Assembly (NCBI RefSeq): GCF_007747795.1
Contig: NZ_CP036275.1
Coordinates: forward strand, 6,068,001 to 6,132,000
DNA: 64,000 bases
Direction: 5' to 3'
From: Maioricimonas rarisocia
GTDB taxonomy: Bacteria > Planctomycetota > Planctomycetia > Planctomycetales > Planctomycetaceae
This document shows positions 19,127-27,389 of this stretch, one piece after another. The notes under the pieces are model-generated. The model was not told the origin of the DNA, made no database searches, and worked only from the letters and a program-made list of their open reading frames with translations. The position numbers and the translations under genes are program-made. The stretch's first letter is position 1, and each line of letters starts with the position of its first letter.

Positions 19127-20497
19127 TCATTCCGAGGCCGGTGGAGTGCGGCGCCTGCGGCGACGCCGTCGGCGTCGACGCTTTCGGGCAGGCTCTCCCT
19201 CGTGGCTGGCTGCAGTCGCGCCACCAGGCTCATCCCGGCTGCTCGCGGCCTCCCGGGACGCACCGCTCTCGAGCGATGTGTCGACGCTGGCCGGCGATGT
19301 TGTCTCCGGCCCAACCGTCCCTGAGGTCGTGCCTGCGCCGCCGCGCTCCAGCTCCTCAGCCTCGGCGGCCGGGCCAAATCGCTGCCGGGAAAGTTCGACC
19401 AGCTCGTGGTTGAAGATCCGCACCAGGGCGTGCAGGCAGGAGGCAACGATCGGACCGATGAAGACACCCCACAGGCCGAGCACCTGCAGTCCTCCCAGCA
19501 CACTGATGAGTGCCAGCAGCGGATGCAGCTTGATGTCGGTATTCAGCACATAGGTCCGCACGACGTTGTCGAGCACGCCGACGAATGCCGCGCCGTAGAT
19601 CGCCAGCAGTGTCGCCTGGATCCAGTGCCCCTGCACGAACAGGACGATCGCACACGGCCCCCAGACCAGCCACGTCCCGGCCATCGGAATCAGTGCCGAA
19701 ACCGTCGCGAGCAGTGTCAGCACCATGAAGTGCCCGAAGCCGAGCAGGAGCAGCACGACCGACGTCGCCATTCCCTGCACGATCGCCGCCAGAAACGTCG
19801 CCACCACGACCGACCGGACCGCAGTCGCGAACTCGTGCCGCAATTGCCGCTGGTACTCGACATGGACCGGAATCAGCTCTTCGGTGGCGTCGATCAGGAC
19901 CGTACCATCCGCGAGAAAGTAGTAGAGCGCCACCACGAAGATCACGAGCGAGAGCAGCACAGCGACCGTCGTGGCAAGAATCCCGGTCAGCACGTCGAAT
20001 GTCTGTCCGGCCAGTCCCAGCGACCGGTCGCCCAGTCCCCGCAGCAGATCCCGCAGCTTCCGCTGTACGAGCTCGCGCCACTGCTCGGGCGTCCGCTGGT
20101 ACGACGCCGGCAGCATGTCGTTGATGACGTTCGTCGCCTGCTGCGAGAACGACGCCTCCCCTTCGATCTCTGCGTCCACCGAGCCGAACAGATTGCGCCA
20201 GGCGGTGTCGTCAGAGACGTTGAGGGCGAAAACGTAAAGCTGCAGCGACGCCATCAACGTCCCGACCAGCAGCGGGATCATGATCGCCGCGACCACACTG
20301 GCCGTCGTCAGGCCCGCCGACAGTCGCAATTTCTGTCCGGTCCGAACCAGAAAGTATCGGAAGACCGGCTGGCACAGGAGCGCCACCACCCCGGCCAGGA
20401 ACAGCGGCAGCAGGTACGGGGCAATGACCCGGAAGAAGGTGATCCCGAGGACGATGATCAGTGTCAGCAGGATCGAAAGCGATACCAGTCGAACCAT
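19127..20497 (-). CDS. AI-2E family transporter (PerM-like) with poly-arginine C-terminus
   Basis: 456 residues from ATG at 20497, before VRLVSLSILL. It has about eight membrane helices in the usual arrangement: two N-terminal pairs, a soluble segment (about 125-200), then four to five helices. The family signature GFGHFMVLTLLATVSALIPMAGTWLVWGP and VLDNVVRTYVLNTDIKLHPLLALISVLGGLQ are present. Members export autoinducer-2 or act as Na+/H+ antiporters; the substrate here is not predictable. The last ~75 residues are a disordered Ser/Thr/Ala-rich tail ending in 11 consecutive arginines before TPPASE, which is not a family feature. Confidence 0.88.
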   Translation of the reverse strand: MVRLVSLSILLTLIIVLGITFFRVIAPYLLPLFLAGVVALLCQPVFRYFLVRTGQKLRLSAGLTTASVVAAIMIPLLVGTLMASLQLYVFALNVSDDTAWRNLFGSVDAEIEGEASFSQQATNVINDMLPASYQRTPEQWRELVQRKLRDLLRGLGDRSLGLAGQTFDVLTGILATTVAVLLSLVIFVVALYYFLADGTVLIDATEELIPVHVEYQRQLRHEFATAVRSVVVATFLAAIVQGMATSVVLLLLGFGHFMVLTLLATVSALIPMAGTWLVWGPCAIVLFVQGHWIQATLLAIYGAAFVGVLDNVVRTYVLNTDIKLHPLLALISVLGGLQVLGLWGVFIGPIVASCLHALVRIFNHELVELSRQRFGPAAEAEELERGGAGTTSGTVGPETTSPASVDTSLESGASREAASSRDEPGGATAASHEGEPARKRRRRRRRRRRRTPPASE

Positions 20498-20625
20498 GGT
20501 CCCGCAATGGCTGGAGGAAGGCGAACGCGCGACAGGGGACCGCATTCTTGCATGCCGTCGCCTACGTTACCACGTCGCGCCCACAGACCGGAAACATCAG
20601 CGGGACCGATGCCCTGGCCAGCGCC

Positions 20626-21864
20626 TCAGTCGTACAGCCAGACGTCCACCATCGTCCCGGGAGGAGCTCCTTCGCTGCCCGCCGGCACAACCACGAAACC
20701 ATCTGCTCGGGTCGTCGACGAAAGAATTGACGCGCCGCTGAGGGCCAGCGGTTCGATCCCCGCGTCCGTCCGGCGGACACGACAGTAATCGACCCGGCCG
20801 ATCGCCGAAGAGATCTTGCGCGTCAGCGGAGCCTGCAGACTGCGGTACGGCCACTCGCCGGGGCGTCCTCCCAGGCGGCGAATGGCGCGGCCGGCGAAGA
20901 AGTCGTAGGCGCACAGGCACGAGACCGGGTTGCCCGGCAACAGAAAGACGACTGTCTCGCCGATCCGCCCCATCCCGGTGGGACTCGAGGGCCGCATTGC
21001 GATTCCGTGCACTGCGAGTTCCCCCAGTTCGGCCAGCAGTCCGGGAGCATGATCTTCCGCTCCCACGCTGGAACCACCCGACACCAGCACGACGTCGACA
21101 TCTCCTTTCGTCAGTGCCGCCGCGATTGCGTCCCGGTCGTCGTCAACAAAGTCGACGCGCGCGAGTGCGCCGCCATCCCGCTCGACGAGTGGACGCAGGA
21201 TCGCCGAGTTCGCCTCGTAGATCTGATGCTCGCCGCGCGGCTGTCCGGGTCGGACCAGTTCGTTCCCCGTCACCAGGATGCCGACGCGCGGCCGCTTCCA
21301 GACCTCGACCCGATCCTGCCCGAGCGAGGCGAGCACTCCCAGATCCTGCGGTCGCAACCGTCGACCGGAGTGCAGGACGACATTCCCTGCCGCAATGTCC
21401 TCGCCAACACGACCGACATGTTTCCACTGCCCGACCGGCAGCGTCAGCTCGACCGTTTCGTTCTCCTGGCGGGCGTACTCGGCCGGCACGACTGCATCGG
21501 CTCCATCCGGCAATGGCGCGCCGGTCATGATCCGGACAGCCTCGCCCGGATGCACCGTCACCTCACACGCACGTCCGGGAAGCGCTTCCCCCACCACTCG
21601 AAACGGCACCGGATTGTAATCCCCCGCGCCGATGGTCTCGCCGGATCGGACGGCATACCCATCCATGGCGGAGCGGTCGAAACCGGGAACGTTCATGTCG
21701 GCAACAACATCGCCGGCGAGCGTCCGGCCCCACGCCTGGTCCAGCGGTACCCGCTCGGTGGGCCCGGGCTTTGTCGCTGCTTCCACCCAGGCGACTGCCG
21801 TCTCGACCGTCTCGCGGGACACGAAGCCCCGCATCCGCACGTCGCCCTCCGATTGCCTGCTCAT
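20626..21864 (-). CDS. moeA: molybdopterin molybdenumtransferase MoeA
   Basis: 412 residues. It inserts molybdate into adenylylated molybdopterin. Seen in order: VPLDQAWGRTLAGDVVADMNVPGFDRSAMDGYAV (N-terminal MoeA signature), VRIMTGAPLPDGADAVVPAE, GILVTGNELV, VLVSGGSSVGAEDHAP (MPT-binding loop), GETVVFLLPGNPVSCLCAYDFF and the C-terminal beta domain. The reading frame is open for about 100 more codons upstream, but that stretch runs through a hairpin and the end of the next gene, so ATG at 21864 is chosen; ATG at 21834 is also possible. No other molybdenum cofactor gene is adjacent. Confidence 0.93.
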   Translation of the reverse strand: MSRQSEGDVRMRGFVSRETVETAVAWVEAATKPGPTERVPLDQAWGRTLAGDVVADMNVPGFDRSAMDGYAVRSGETIGAGDYNPVPFRVVGEALPGRACEVTVHPGEAVRIMTGAPLPDGADAVVPAEYARQENETVELTLPVGQWKHVGRVGEDIAAGNVVLHSGRRLRPQDLGVLASLGQDRVEVWKRPRVGILVTGNELVRPGQPRGEHQIYEANSAILRPLVERDGGALARVDFVDDDRDAIAAALTKGDVDVVLVSGGSSVGAEDHAPGLLAELGELAVHGIAMRPSSPTGMGRIGETVVFLLPGNPVSCLCAYDFFAGRAIRRLGGRPGEWPYRSLQAPLTRKISSAIGRVDYCRVRRTDAGIEPLALSGASILSSTTRADGFVVVPAGSEGAPPGTMVDVWLYD

Positions 21865-21939
21865 GAGTCGTTGCGCCTCGATGAACGCATCTGCGAAAGT
21901 CGCCCCCGGCACGTCATGATAATCGCCCTGGCGCAAGCA

Positions 21940-21967
21940 AACACCCCGCCAGATCGGACGGGGTGTT
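21940..21967 (-). terminator. hairpin terminator after the prepilin-like gene
   Basis: AACACCCCG and CGGGGTGTT form a perfect 9-bp stem with a 10-base loop, 33 bases past the stop of the minus-strand gene ending at 22001. On the minus strand it is followed by TTGCTTGCG, a weak T-tract. It separates that gene from moeA. Confidence 0.65.
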
Positions 21968-22000
21968 CGAGAGAGAGAACGTTTCGTGCCGGGCGACGGC

Positions 22001-22309
22001 TCACCAGCCTTCGTTGTACGAGCCGCCATCACAGGTGATGCTGTTTTCTTCGTCGCACATGTCGAAGGAGTCCTCAAAGTGACTACCGCCGAATGCGCCC
22101 TTGCAGCCATGAGCGCCGGAGAAGGCGAAGCTCTGGTTGATGCTGCCGAATGCCGAACCAACATCTTCGAGTTCTTCATTGACGGCGATCGAGACTTCGC
22201 TGAGGCCGACGATCAGTCCGAGGACGACGATGGTCGCCACCAGAACCAGTTCTGCCGAAACGATAAAACCGGCCTCGTCGTTCCACAGGCTTTCTGCGAT
22301 GTGCAACAT
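22001..22309 (-). CDS. prepilin-like (Flp-type) small protein
   Basis: 102 residues. A short hydrophilic N-terminus (ESLWNDEAG) leads into one long hydrophobic helix (about 15-38, FIVSAELVLVATIVVLGLIVGL). A Glu near its start (E20, six residues after G14) recalls Flp/type IV prepilins, which have Glu at +5. A ~60-residue Gly/Ser/Cys-containing tail follows, longer than in standard Flp pilins. ATG at 22309 has GAGGAGA upstream, which selects it over much longer ORF starts. A strong hairpin follows the stop, so it is probably a single-gene transcript. It may be a substrate for the Tad machinery at 29.4 kb; not proven. Confidence 0.7.
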   Translation of the reverse strand: MLHIAESLWNDEAGFIVSAELVLVATIVVLGLIVGLSEVSIAVNEELEDVGSAFGSINQSFAFSGAHGCKGAFGGSHFEDSFDMCDEENSITCDGGSYNEGW

Positions 22310-22832
22310 GGTACGTCTCCTCGGGAATCTGGTCTGTTGCGTGATGAATTTGTCGACGCCGCGAAGGTTGGTCTGTGGTTCGGGAGGCGACGACAAATTC
22401 CGGTCCAAAGCAAACTGAGGCGGGGGATTGACAACCCGCGTTGCCGGGAACGTAAAGCAACCGAAATGCCGCAGCGTGCCGGCGCGCCACGAAAACGAAG
22501 CGCCGCGCCCCGAAGGCAGATCGCAACAGAAAGCGGGACAAGCAGTTGAAGCAAATGCGCCCATCTCTGAGCGCAGTGCTGTGCGTTCCCCCGGTCAGAT
22601 GGGGGCCCGCTGCCGATTCGCAACGCCGCCGGGGTCTGCACCGGCGGGAATCAGGCGCAAAATGTTATCAGATAGCCGTTAACGACCAGAAGTCGCCCCG
22701 CCGCAACATGATGCCGGCTGGCAACGCCAGAATTGCCCACGCCAGCCGGGTCCGTCTGGACGGTACGGAACCGGCCGCGGCAGTGTTCCGCGTCGAGGTA
22801 TGGGATCGAGCCTGCGGGAACGGGAGATCCGC
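22310..22832. other. 523-base intergenic region with a 9-bp inverted repeat
   Basis: It lies between the prepilin-like and zinc-ribbon genes, both on the minus strand. Several ORFs cross it in all frames but none has recognisable features or a good ribosome site, so no gene is called. A long leader for the prepilin-like gene is expected at the left side. The repeat at 22714-22749 is described separately. Confidence 0.5.
22714..22749 (-). repeat. 9-bp inverted repeat downstream of the zinc-ribbon gene
   Basis: CCGGCTGGC and GCCAGCCGG are perfect arms with an 18-base loop. They lie 84 bases after the stop of the minus-strand zinc-ribbon gene. There is no T-run, so it could be a Rho-type end structure or an operator. 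Confidence 0.45.
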
Positions 22833-23117
22833 TCAGACCTGCCATTCGTGCCAGCAGGTGCTGCACTGAAAGCCAACCACGGTCGCCGTCAGAGGAATGA
22901 TCGCACCATTCCGGTTCAGAGCGTGATCGTCCAGTTCGCGGGCCTCTACGGTCACACGACGGCACCGAGGGCAGGAGCGGTTCTGGAATTCGTGGCGAGC
23001 GCGGTCGACGGCACGATGGCAGCGGCGTGCAGCCAGGGCTTCGCGAGCTTCACGAAACGAGAGAAACTTCGGCTCCGGCGTGGCATCGGCCGGACGGTGC
23101 AGGGTCAAATGGCTCAT
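22833..23117 (-). CDS. small zinc-ribbon protein
   Basis: 94 residues from ATG at 23117. The first ~45 residues are charged and helical (FLSFREAREALAARRCHRAVDRARHEF). Two Cys pairs follow: SCPRCRRV and, about 35 residues later, FQCSTCWHEW, a likely four-Cys zinc ribbon. The last residues are close to the C-terminus. I do not recognise the family; similar zinc ribbons occur in nucleic-acid-binding or regulatory proteins. GGAAGG lies about 10 bases before the start. It lies 170 bases from the next small gene on the same strand. Confidence 0.6.
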   Translation of the reverse strand: MSHLTLHRPADATPEPKFLSFREAREALAARRCHRAVDRARHEFQNRSCPRCRRVTVEARELDDHALNRNGAIIPLTATVVGFQCSTCWHEWQV

Positions 23118-23289
23118 CCTTGAGCACCTTCCTGACAGCAGCTTTCGGAATGTCGCTGAGCATCTCAGGCGTCGGATCCATCCGACGGCGGGCCGAAAAT
23201 ACCTCAGGCAGCCGACTGCGTGCAAGTCTCCTTTCCTGCAGAATCCGCAGGACCGGAACATCTTCACGGAGACTCCGCATCCGGCCCGA

Positions 23290-23451
23290 CTACCTGCGGG
23301 AGGCCCCCTTCATCAGGATCCACCCGAAGACGGCAATCCCGATCAGGATGCAGCCATAGCCCATCGGCGTCAGATTCTGCCAGGAATTGACCAGATAGTT
23401 CTGGTACCACCGGAGTTGTGTCTGAACAGCAAATGTCAGTCGGTCGATCAT
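23290..23451 (-). CDS. tiny single-helix membrane protein, 53 residues
   Basis: Residues 1-27 are polar (MIDRLTFAVQTQLRWYQNYL), then NSWQNLTPMGY and one membrane helix (about 32-48, CILIGIAVFGWILM), ending KGASRR. The polar start, NLTP turn, hydrophobic helix and basic end look like a tail-anchored small protein. The frame is open to 23595, so a longer start is possible, but that extension is Gly/Ser-rich. No clear ribosome site is seen. It lies 174 bases after the hybrid kinase gene on the same strand. Confidence 0.5.
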   Translation of the reverse strand: MIDRLTFAVQTQLRWYQNYLVNSWQNLTPMGYGCILIGIAVFGWILMKGASRR

Positions 23452-23625
23452 GTCCGACCAGGTCCTGAGTGAAAAGGCAGACCCGCGCGAAATCTCAAGC
23501 AGCTGAACGCTAGCTCGCATTCCGCCACTCAGCAAACGGGACTTGTCGCCGAGTCTATCCCCCCCGGGACTGTTCGAAGTGGTCGCGAGTGACACCGCGC
23601 GGGAAGGGCTGGCGCTGCCTGGCGC

Positions 23626-26600
23626 TCAGGCGAGGCCGGTCCGAATCTCCGAGAGAGCCCGTTCGACTTCGGGACGAGCCTGCTCGAGCAGTTCGCGGGA
23701 CCGTCCCAGGTCACCTGCGCCGGCGGCCGCTTCCAGTTCTGCGAAGGTCTCCCCTCCGGCTGCCTCGAAGGTCCGCAGGTTGCTCTTGAGCGTGTGAGCA
23801 GCCCGGCGGGCCGTGGAAGCGTCTTCCGAGGTGAGGGCATCCTCCAGCTTGCTCATCATGGCCGGGACCTCCGCCAGGAAGGCCCCCGCGACTTCGCGAA
23901 GCAGATCATCGTCACCGTTCACGATGCTGTGCACCAGATCCCAGTTCACCGCAGGCGAATTCTCCGCGCCGTCTGTCTCTTTCACAGCCTGCTCCTGTGT
24001 CATCGGCTCGCCCGATCGGGAGCCCTTCTCACCGGTTTCACCCGCACTTCCGGCCCGCGACGGATCCTCGATCCGCCCGACAGCCGCGGGGCGTTCCTCC
24101 CCGCGCTGATTCTCCGCCGCGCAGGCAACCAGAGCGTCGGAAAGATCCTGAGGGCGGACCGGCTTGGAGACATACGCATCCATGCCCGAACTGAAGCATC
24201 GCTCCCGATCGCCCCGCATCGCGTGCGCCGTCATTGCCACGATCGGCACATGCGTTCCGTGGGTCTCTTCCCACTTCCGGATCTCTTCGGTCGCTTCCAG
24301 ACCGTCCATTTCCGGCATCTGGACGTCCATCAGAATCACGTCGAAACGGTTGGTTGTGGCGGCAGCGACAGCCTCGAGCCCGTTGTGGGCGACTGTCACG
24401 TCATGTCCCCACCGGGACAGCAGCCCGATCGCCAGCTTCTGGTTCGCCAGGCTGTCTTCGGCCAGAAGAATCGACAGCGGCCCGAGTGTGCCGGCCTTTT
24501 CGTTCGAGATCGAGTACCGGATCTCCATCGGAACATCTGCCGGACACAAGGCCGCCACGATCGCATCGAACAGCTCTGACTGCTTGATCGGTTTGAGCAG
24601 GTACGAAGCGATTCCGTGCTGGTCACACAGCTCTGCATCCTCGGTTCGGTCCAGCGACGTCAGCATCATCACGACGGGCGTCTCGATGGCATCCGATTCG
24701 CGAATCGCATCCGCCAGCATGAAGCCGTCCATCGCCGGCATGCTGCAGTCCGTGATGATCAGTCGGAACGGATCTTCGGTCGACGACGCTTCGCGCAGCC
24801 TCTCGAGCGCCTCGGCTGCGTCGGACGCGCTGGTTGGCCGCATCCGCCAGTTGTTGCACATCTCCTCCAGAATCTGCCGGTTGGTCGCGTTGTCATCCAC
24901 GATCAGCAGCCGCAGTCCGGTCAGCGACGTCCCGTCGACTGCGGGGACGAGAGTCTCGCCCGGCGGCAGGACCTGGAACTCGAGAGCGAAGTAGAAGCGG
25001 CTGCCGTGGTCCGGTTCGCTGTCGACGAGCAACGTACCCCCCATCAGCGAGACCAGTCGCTGCGAGATCGTCAGTCCCAGCCCCGTTCCGCCGTATCGCC
25101 GCGTTGTCGACATGTCGGCCTGTTCGAACGGCTGGAAGATCCGCATCTGCTGTTCCGGCGTGATCCCGATGCCGGTATCGGCGACGGAAAACATCAGCTG
25201 CACTGACTCGTCGCCGCAGTCCTCGACCGAGACGTCGAGTACGACTTCTCCCTCCTGAGTGAACTTGATCGCGTTCCCGACCAGGTTGACGATCACCTGC
25301 CGCAGCCTCATCGCGTCGCCGCACAGGTACTGCGGAACCTCGCCGGCAATGTGACAGGCCAGTTCGAGCCCCTTGGTATGCGCCCGGATGCCCAGCGACT
25401 TCATCGTATCGCCGAGCCATTCGCGGATCTCGAACTGCCGCATTTCCAGCTCGATCTTTCCCGACTCGATCTTCGAGAAGTCGAGAATGTCGTTGATGAT
25501 CCCCATCAGCGAGTCGGCAGAATCCCGCACGGTCTCGAGGTACTCGCGCTGATCGCGTGAGAGCCGCGTATCGAGCACCAGCCCCGTCATCCCGATGATC
25601 GCATTCATCGGCGTTCGGATCTCGTGACTCATGTTGGCCAGAAACTCGCTCTTGGCCCGGTTGGCAACTTCCGCGGCTTCCTTGGCGGCCCGCAGTTCCT
25701 CTTCGGCCCGTTTTCGCTTGGTGATGTCGCGGCAGATGCCCACCAGGCCCATGATGCGGTCGTGCTCGTCGCGCAGCGGCACCTTCGTGGTCAGGATCCA
25801 CCGTCGTTCTCCCGAAGGAGCCACCATCTCCTCTTCGCGATTCACCAGCGTCATGCCGGTCTGCAGCACGCGAAGGTCATCTTCCTGATAGATCCGTGCC
25901 AGTTCCGGCGGGCAGAAGTCGAAGTCGGTCTTGCCGACGATCTCGTCTTCCGAAGCACAGCCGAAGATTTCGATGTGCGACTTGTTGACCGTGACGAATC
26001 GGCACTCGGCATCCTTGATGAAGATGTAGTCCGGCAGATGATCGATGAGAGTCCGCAGCCGATCCCGTTCCCGCTGCAGCGCCGCCTCCATCTCGTGATG
26101 CTTCGTGATGTCCCGCGAGATGCCCAGGGTTCCAATGATGGTCCCCTCGCGATTGCGCAGCGGAACCTTCGTCGCCGACACCCATGATTCGTGGCCATCC
26201 GGCCAGACCAGTCGTTCCTCCAGGTCGACCAGCGGCTCCCCCAGCCGCATCAGCTCGACTTCTTCCTCGCGACTCGCCTGCGCATGTTCGCGCTGGAAGA
26301 AGTCGAAGTCGGACATTCCCATCGCTTCTTCAGGGCGCTCCAGGCCGGAACGATCTGCTTTGGCCTGATTGATACGGATGTAGCGGCCGTCGGTATCCTT
26401 GAAATAGATGTCGTCGGGGACGGCGGTCATCAGACCGTCGAGCAGCATCTTCTCGTGTTCCAGCTCGGCCTGGGCCCGCTCGCGTGCCGAAACTTCGTTG
26501 CGGAGGTCGTCCACCGCCACCTGCAGCGCTTCGGTCCGCAGCCGCACGCGGGCTTCCAGCCGTTCGTTCGAGGACCGCAGTCTCAGCCGCACCGCCTGAT

Positions 26601-26910
26601 GCTGCAGGCACAGCACCGTCGAGGTCCAGATTGCGAACAGCGAGAGCCCGATGTTCTCCACGCCGATCAGGCTCACTCCGCCGGTCCGCGCCACGCCAGC
26701 GGAGTACCCGAGAACCGTCAACACGCTCGCAGCGACCGCCACCCCGACGGTGAACCGCCGGCTGTTCCACGAGAGGGTCAGCAGCAGAACGGCGACATAC
26801 AGCACACCCGTCGCCGTCCGAACCGGCAGGAACAGGTCGGTCGAGAAGATCGCAGCTGCCAGCAGCAGCACGATCATCATGCGTGAAAATGTGATCGTAG
26901 ACCGCGACAC
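23626..26910 (-). CDS. hybrid sensor histidine kinase with two PAS, two receiver and an HPt domain
   Basis: 1094 residues from GTG at 26910, with AAGGA 10 bases upstream. Order: three N-terminal membrane helices (about 8-95), coiled coil (about 100-165), PAS 1 (about 170-285), PAS 2 (about 290-405), HisKA with H429 in FLANMSHEIRTPMN, and HATPase_c (about 535-655) with VGNAIKFTQEG, DTGIGI and GGTGLGL. Then a receiver with D721 (TDCSMPAMDG), a second with D862 (MDVQMPEMDGLEAT), and HPt with H1039 (AAHTLKSNL). This is a complete internal phosphorelay that could send phosphate to an unlinked regulator. The two PAS domains share the motif DxDFFxxE/FCPPE. The neighbouring divergent gene is a GGDEF protein, which may be linked functionally. 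Confidence 0.93.
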   Translation of the reverse strand: MSRSTITFSRMMIVLLLAAAIFSTDLFLPVRTATGVLYVAVLLLTLSWNSRRFTVGVAVAASVLTVLGYSAGVARTGGVSLIGVENIGLSLFAIWTSTVLCLQHQAVRLRLRSSNERLEARVRLRTEALQVAVDDLRNEVSARERAQAELEHEKMLLDGLMTAVPDDIYFKDTDGRYIRINQAKADRSGLERPEEAMGMSDFDFFQREHAQASREEEVELMRLGEPLVDLEERLVWPDGHESWVSATKVPLRNREGTIIGTLGISRDITKHHEMEAALQRERDRLRTLIDHLPDYIFIKDAECRFVTVNKSHIEIFGCASEDEIVGKTDFDFCPPELARIYQEDDLRVLQTGMTLVNREEEMVAPSGERRWILTTKVPLRDEHDRIMGLVGICRDITKRKRAEEELRAAKEAAEVANRAKSEFLANMSHEIRTPMNAIIGMTGLVLDTRLSRDQREYLETVRDSADSLMGIINDILDFSKIESGKIELEMRQFEIREWLGDTMKSLGIRAHTKGLELACHIAGEVPQYLCGDAMRLRQVIVNLVGNAIKFTQEGEVVLDVSVEDCGDESVQLMFSVADTGIGITPEQQMRIFQPFEQADMSTTRRYGGTGLGLTISQRLVSLMGGTLLVDSEPDHGSRFYFALEFQVLPPGETLVPAVDGTSLTGLRLLIVDDNATNRQILEEMCNNWRMRPTSASDAAEALERLREASSTEDPFRLIITDCSMPAMDGFMLADAIRESDAIETPVVMMLTSLDRTEDAELCDQHGIASYLLKPIKQSELFDAIVAALCPADVPMEIRYSISNEKAGTLGPLSILLAEDSLANQKLAIGLLSRWGHDVTVAHNGLEAVAAATTNRFDVILMDVQMPEMDGLEATEEIRKWEETHGTHVPIVAMTAHAMRGDRERCFSSGMDAYVSKPVRPQDLSDALVACAAENQRGEERPAAVGRIEDPSRAGSAGETGEKGSRSGEPMTQEQAVKETDGAENSPAVNWDLVHSIVNGDDDLLREVAGAFLAEVPAMMSKLEDALTSEDASTARRAAHTLKSNLRTFEAAGGETFAELEAAAGAGDLGRSRELLEQARPEVERALSEIRTGLA

Positions 26911-27389
26911 GTCGGCAATTCCTTGTCGGTGGCGAGCATCCCGGAGTCCGCGGCGGGGACACCGTGAGCGCGTGCGACGGAACCGGCCACCGTGGGGGCG
27001 ACGCACGTCCCGTTGTGGGTTGTCGGCTGACTTCCGACCGGCTGGAGACGATTTCGGAAACGCGAGGGCCAACACGTATTGTAACGGCTCAACTGCCTGG
27101 CCGCGGCGCTCCCGCCCCATTGGTGCGGCCTGTCCGGCCGGAGGAATTCGAGTCGAGGCACGGCGCCGGCCGCATGCATCGATCGTGACGGTTTCGCAGG
27201 TTGAATCCGTTTGTCAACACGCAACGTTCCCGACGACCACAACTCCGAGGCAGCGTAGTCCCATCCCTGCACTACGATGACATCGGAGGCCGTCGAAGCG
27301 GAGCGTCCCGCATCACGGCAACTGCAATACGTCCTTCAGCGGTTCCCTCGCGGTCCGCCCTCTGTCTCGGGCCACACGGGACACAGGTA
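26911..27389. other. 479-base divergent region between the hybrid kinase and GGDEF genes
   Basis: Both genes start outward from this region, so two promoters are expected. A minus-strand TACAAT (27078-27083) resembles a -10 for the kinase gene, but no matching -35 is seen at the right spacing. ORFs of both genes remain open into this gap but carry no domain, so I treat it as non-coding. Confidence 0.45.

Noticed and set aside
21865-22179. Upstream extension of moeA
   Set aside because: The frame is open, but the extra ~105 residues lack MoeA similarity and run through the 21940-21967 hairpin and the prepilin-like gene.
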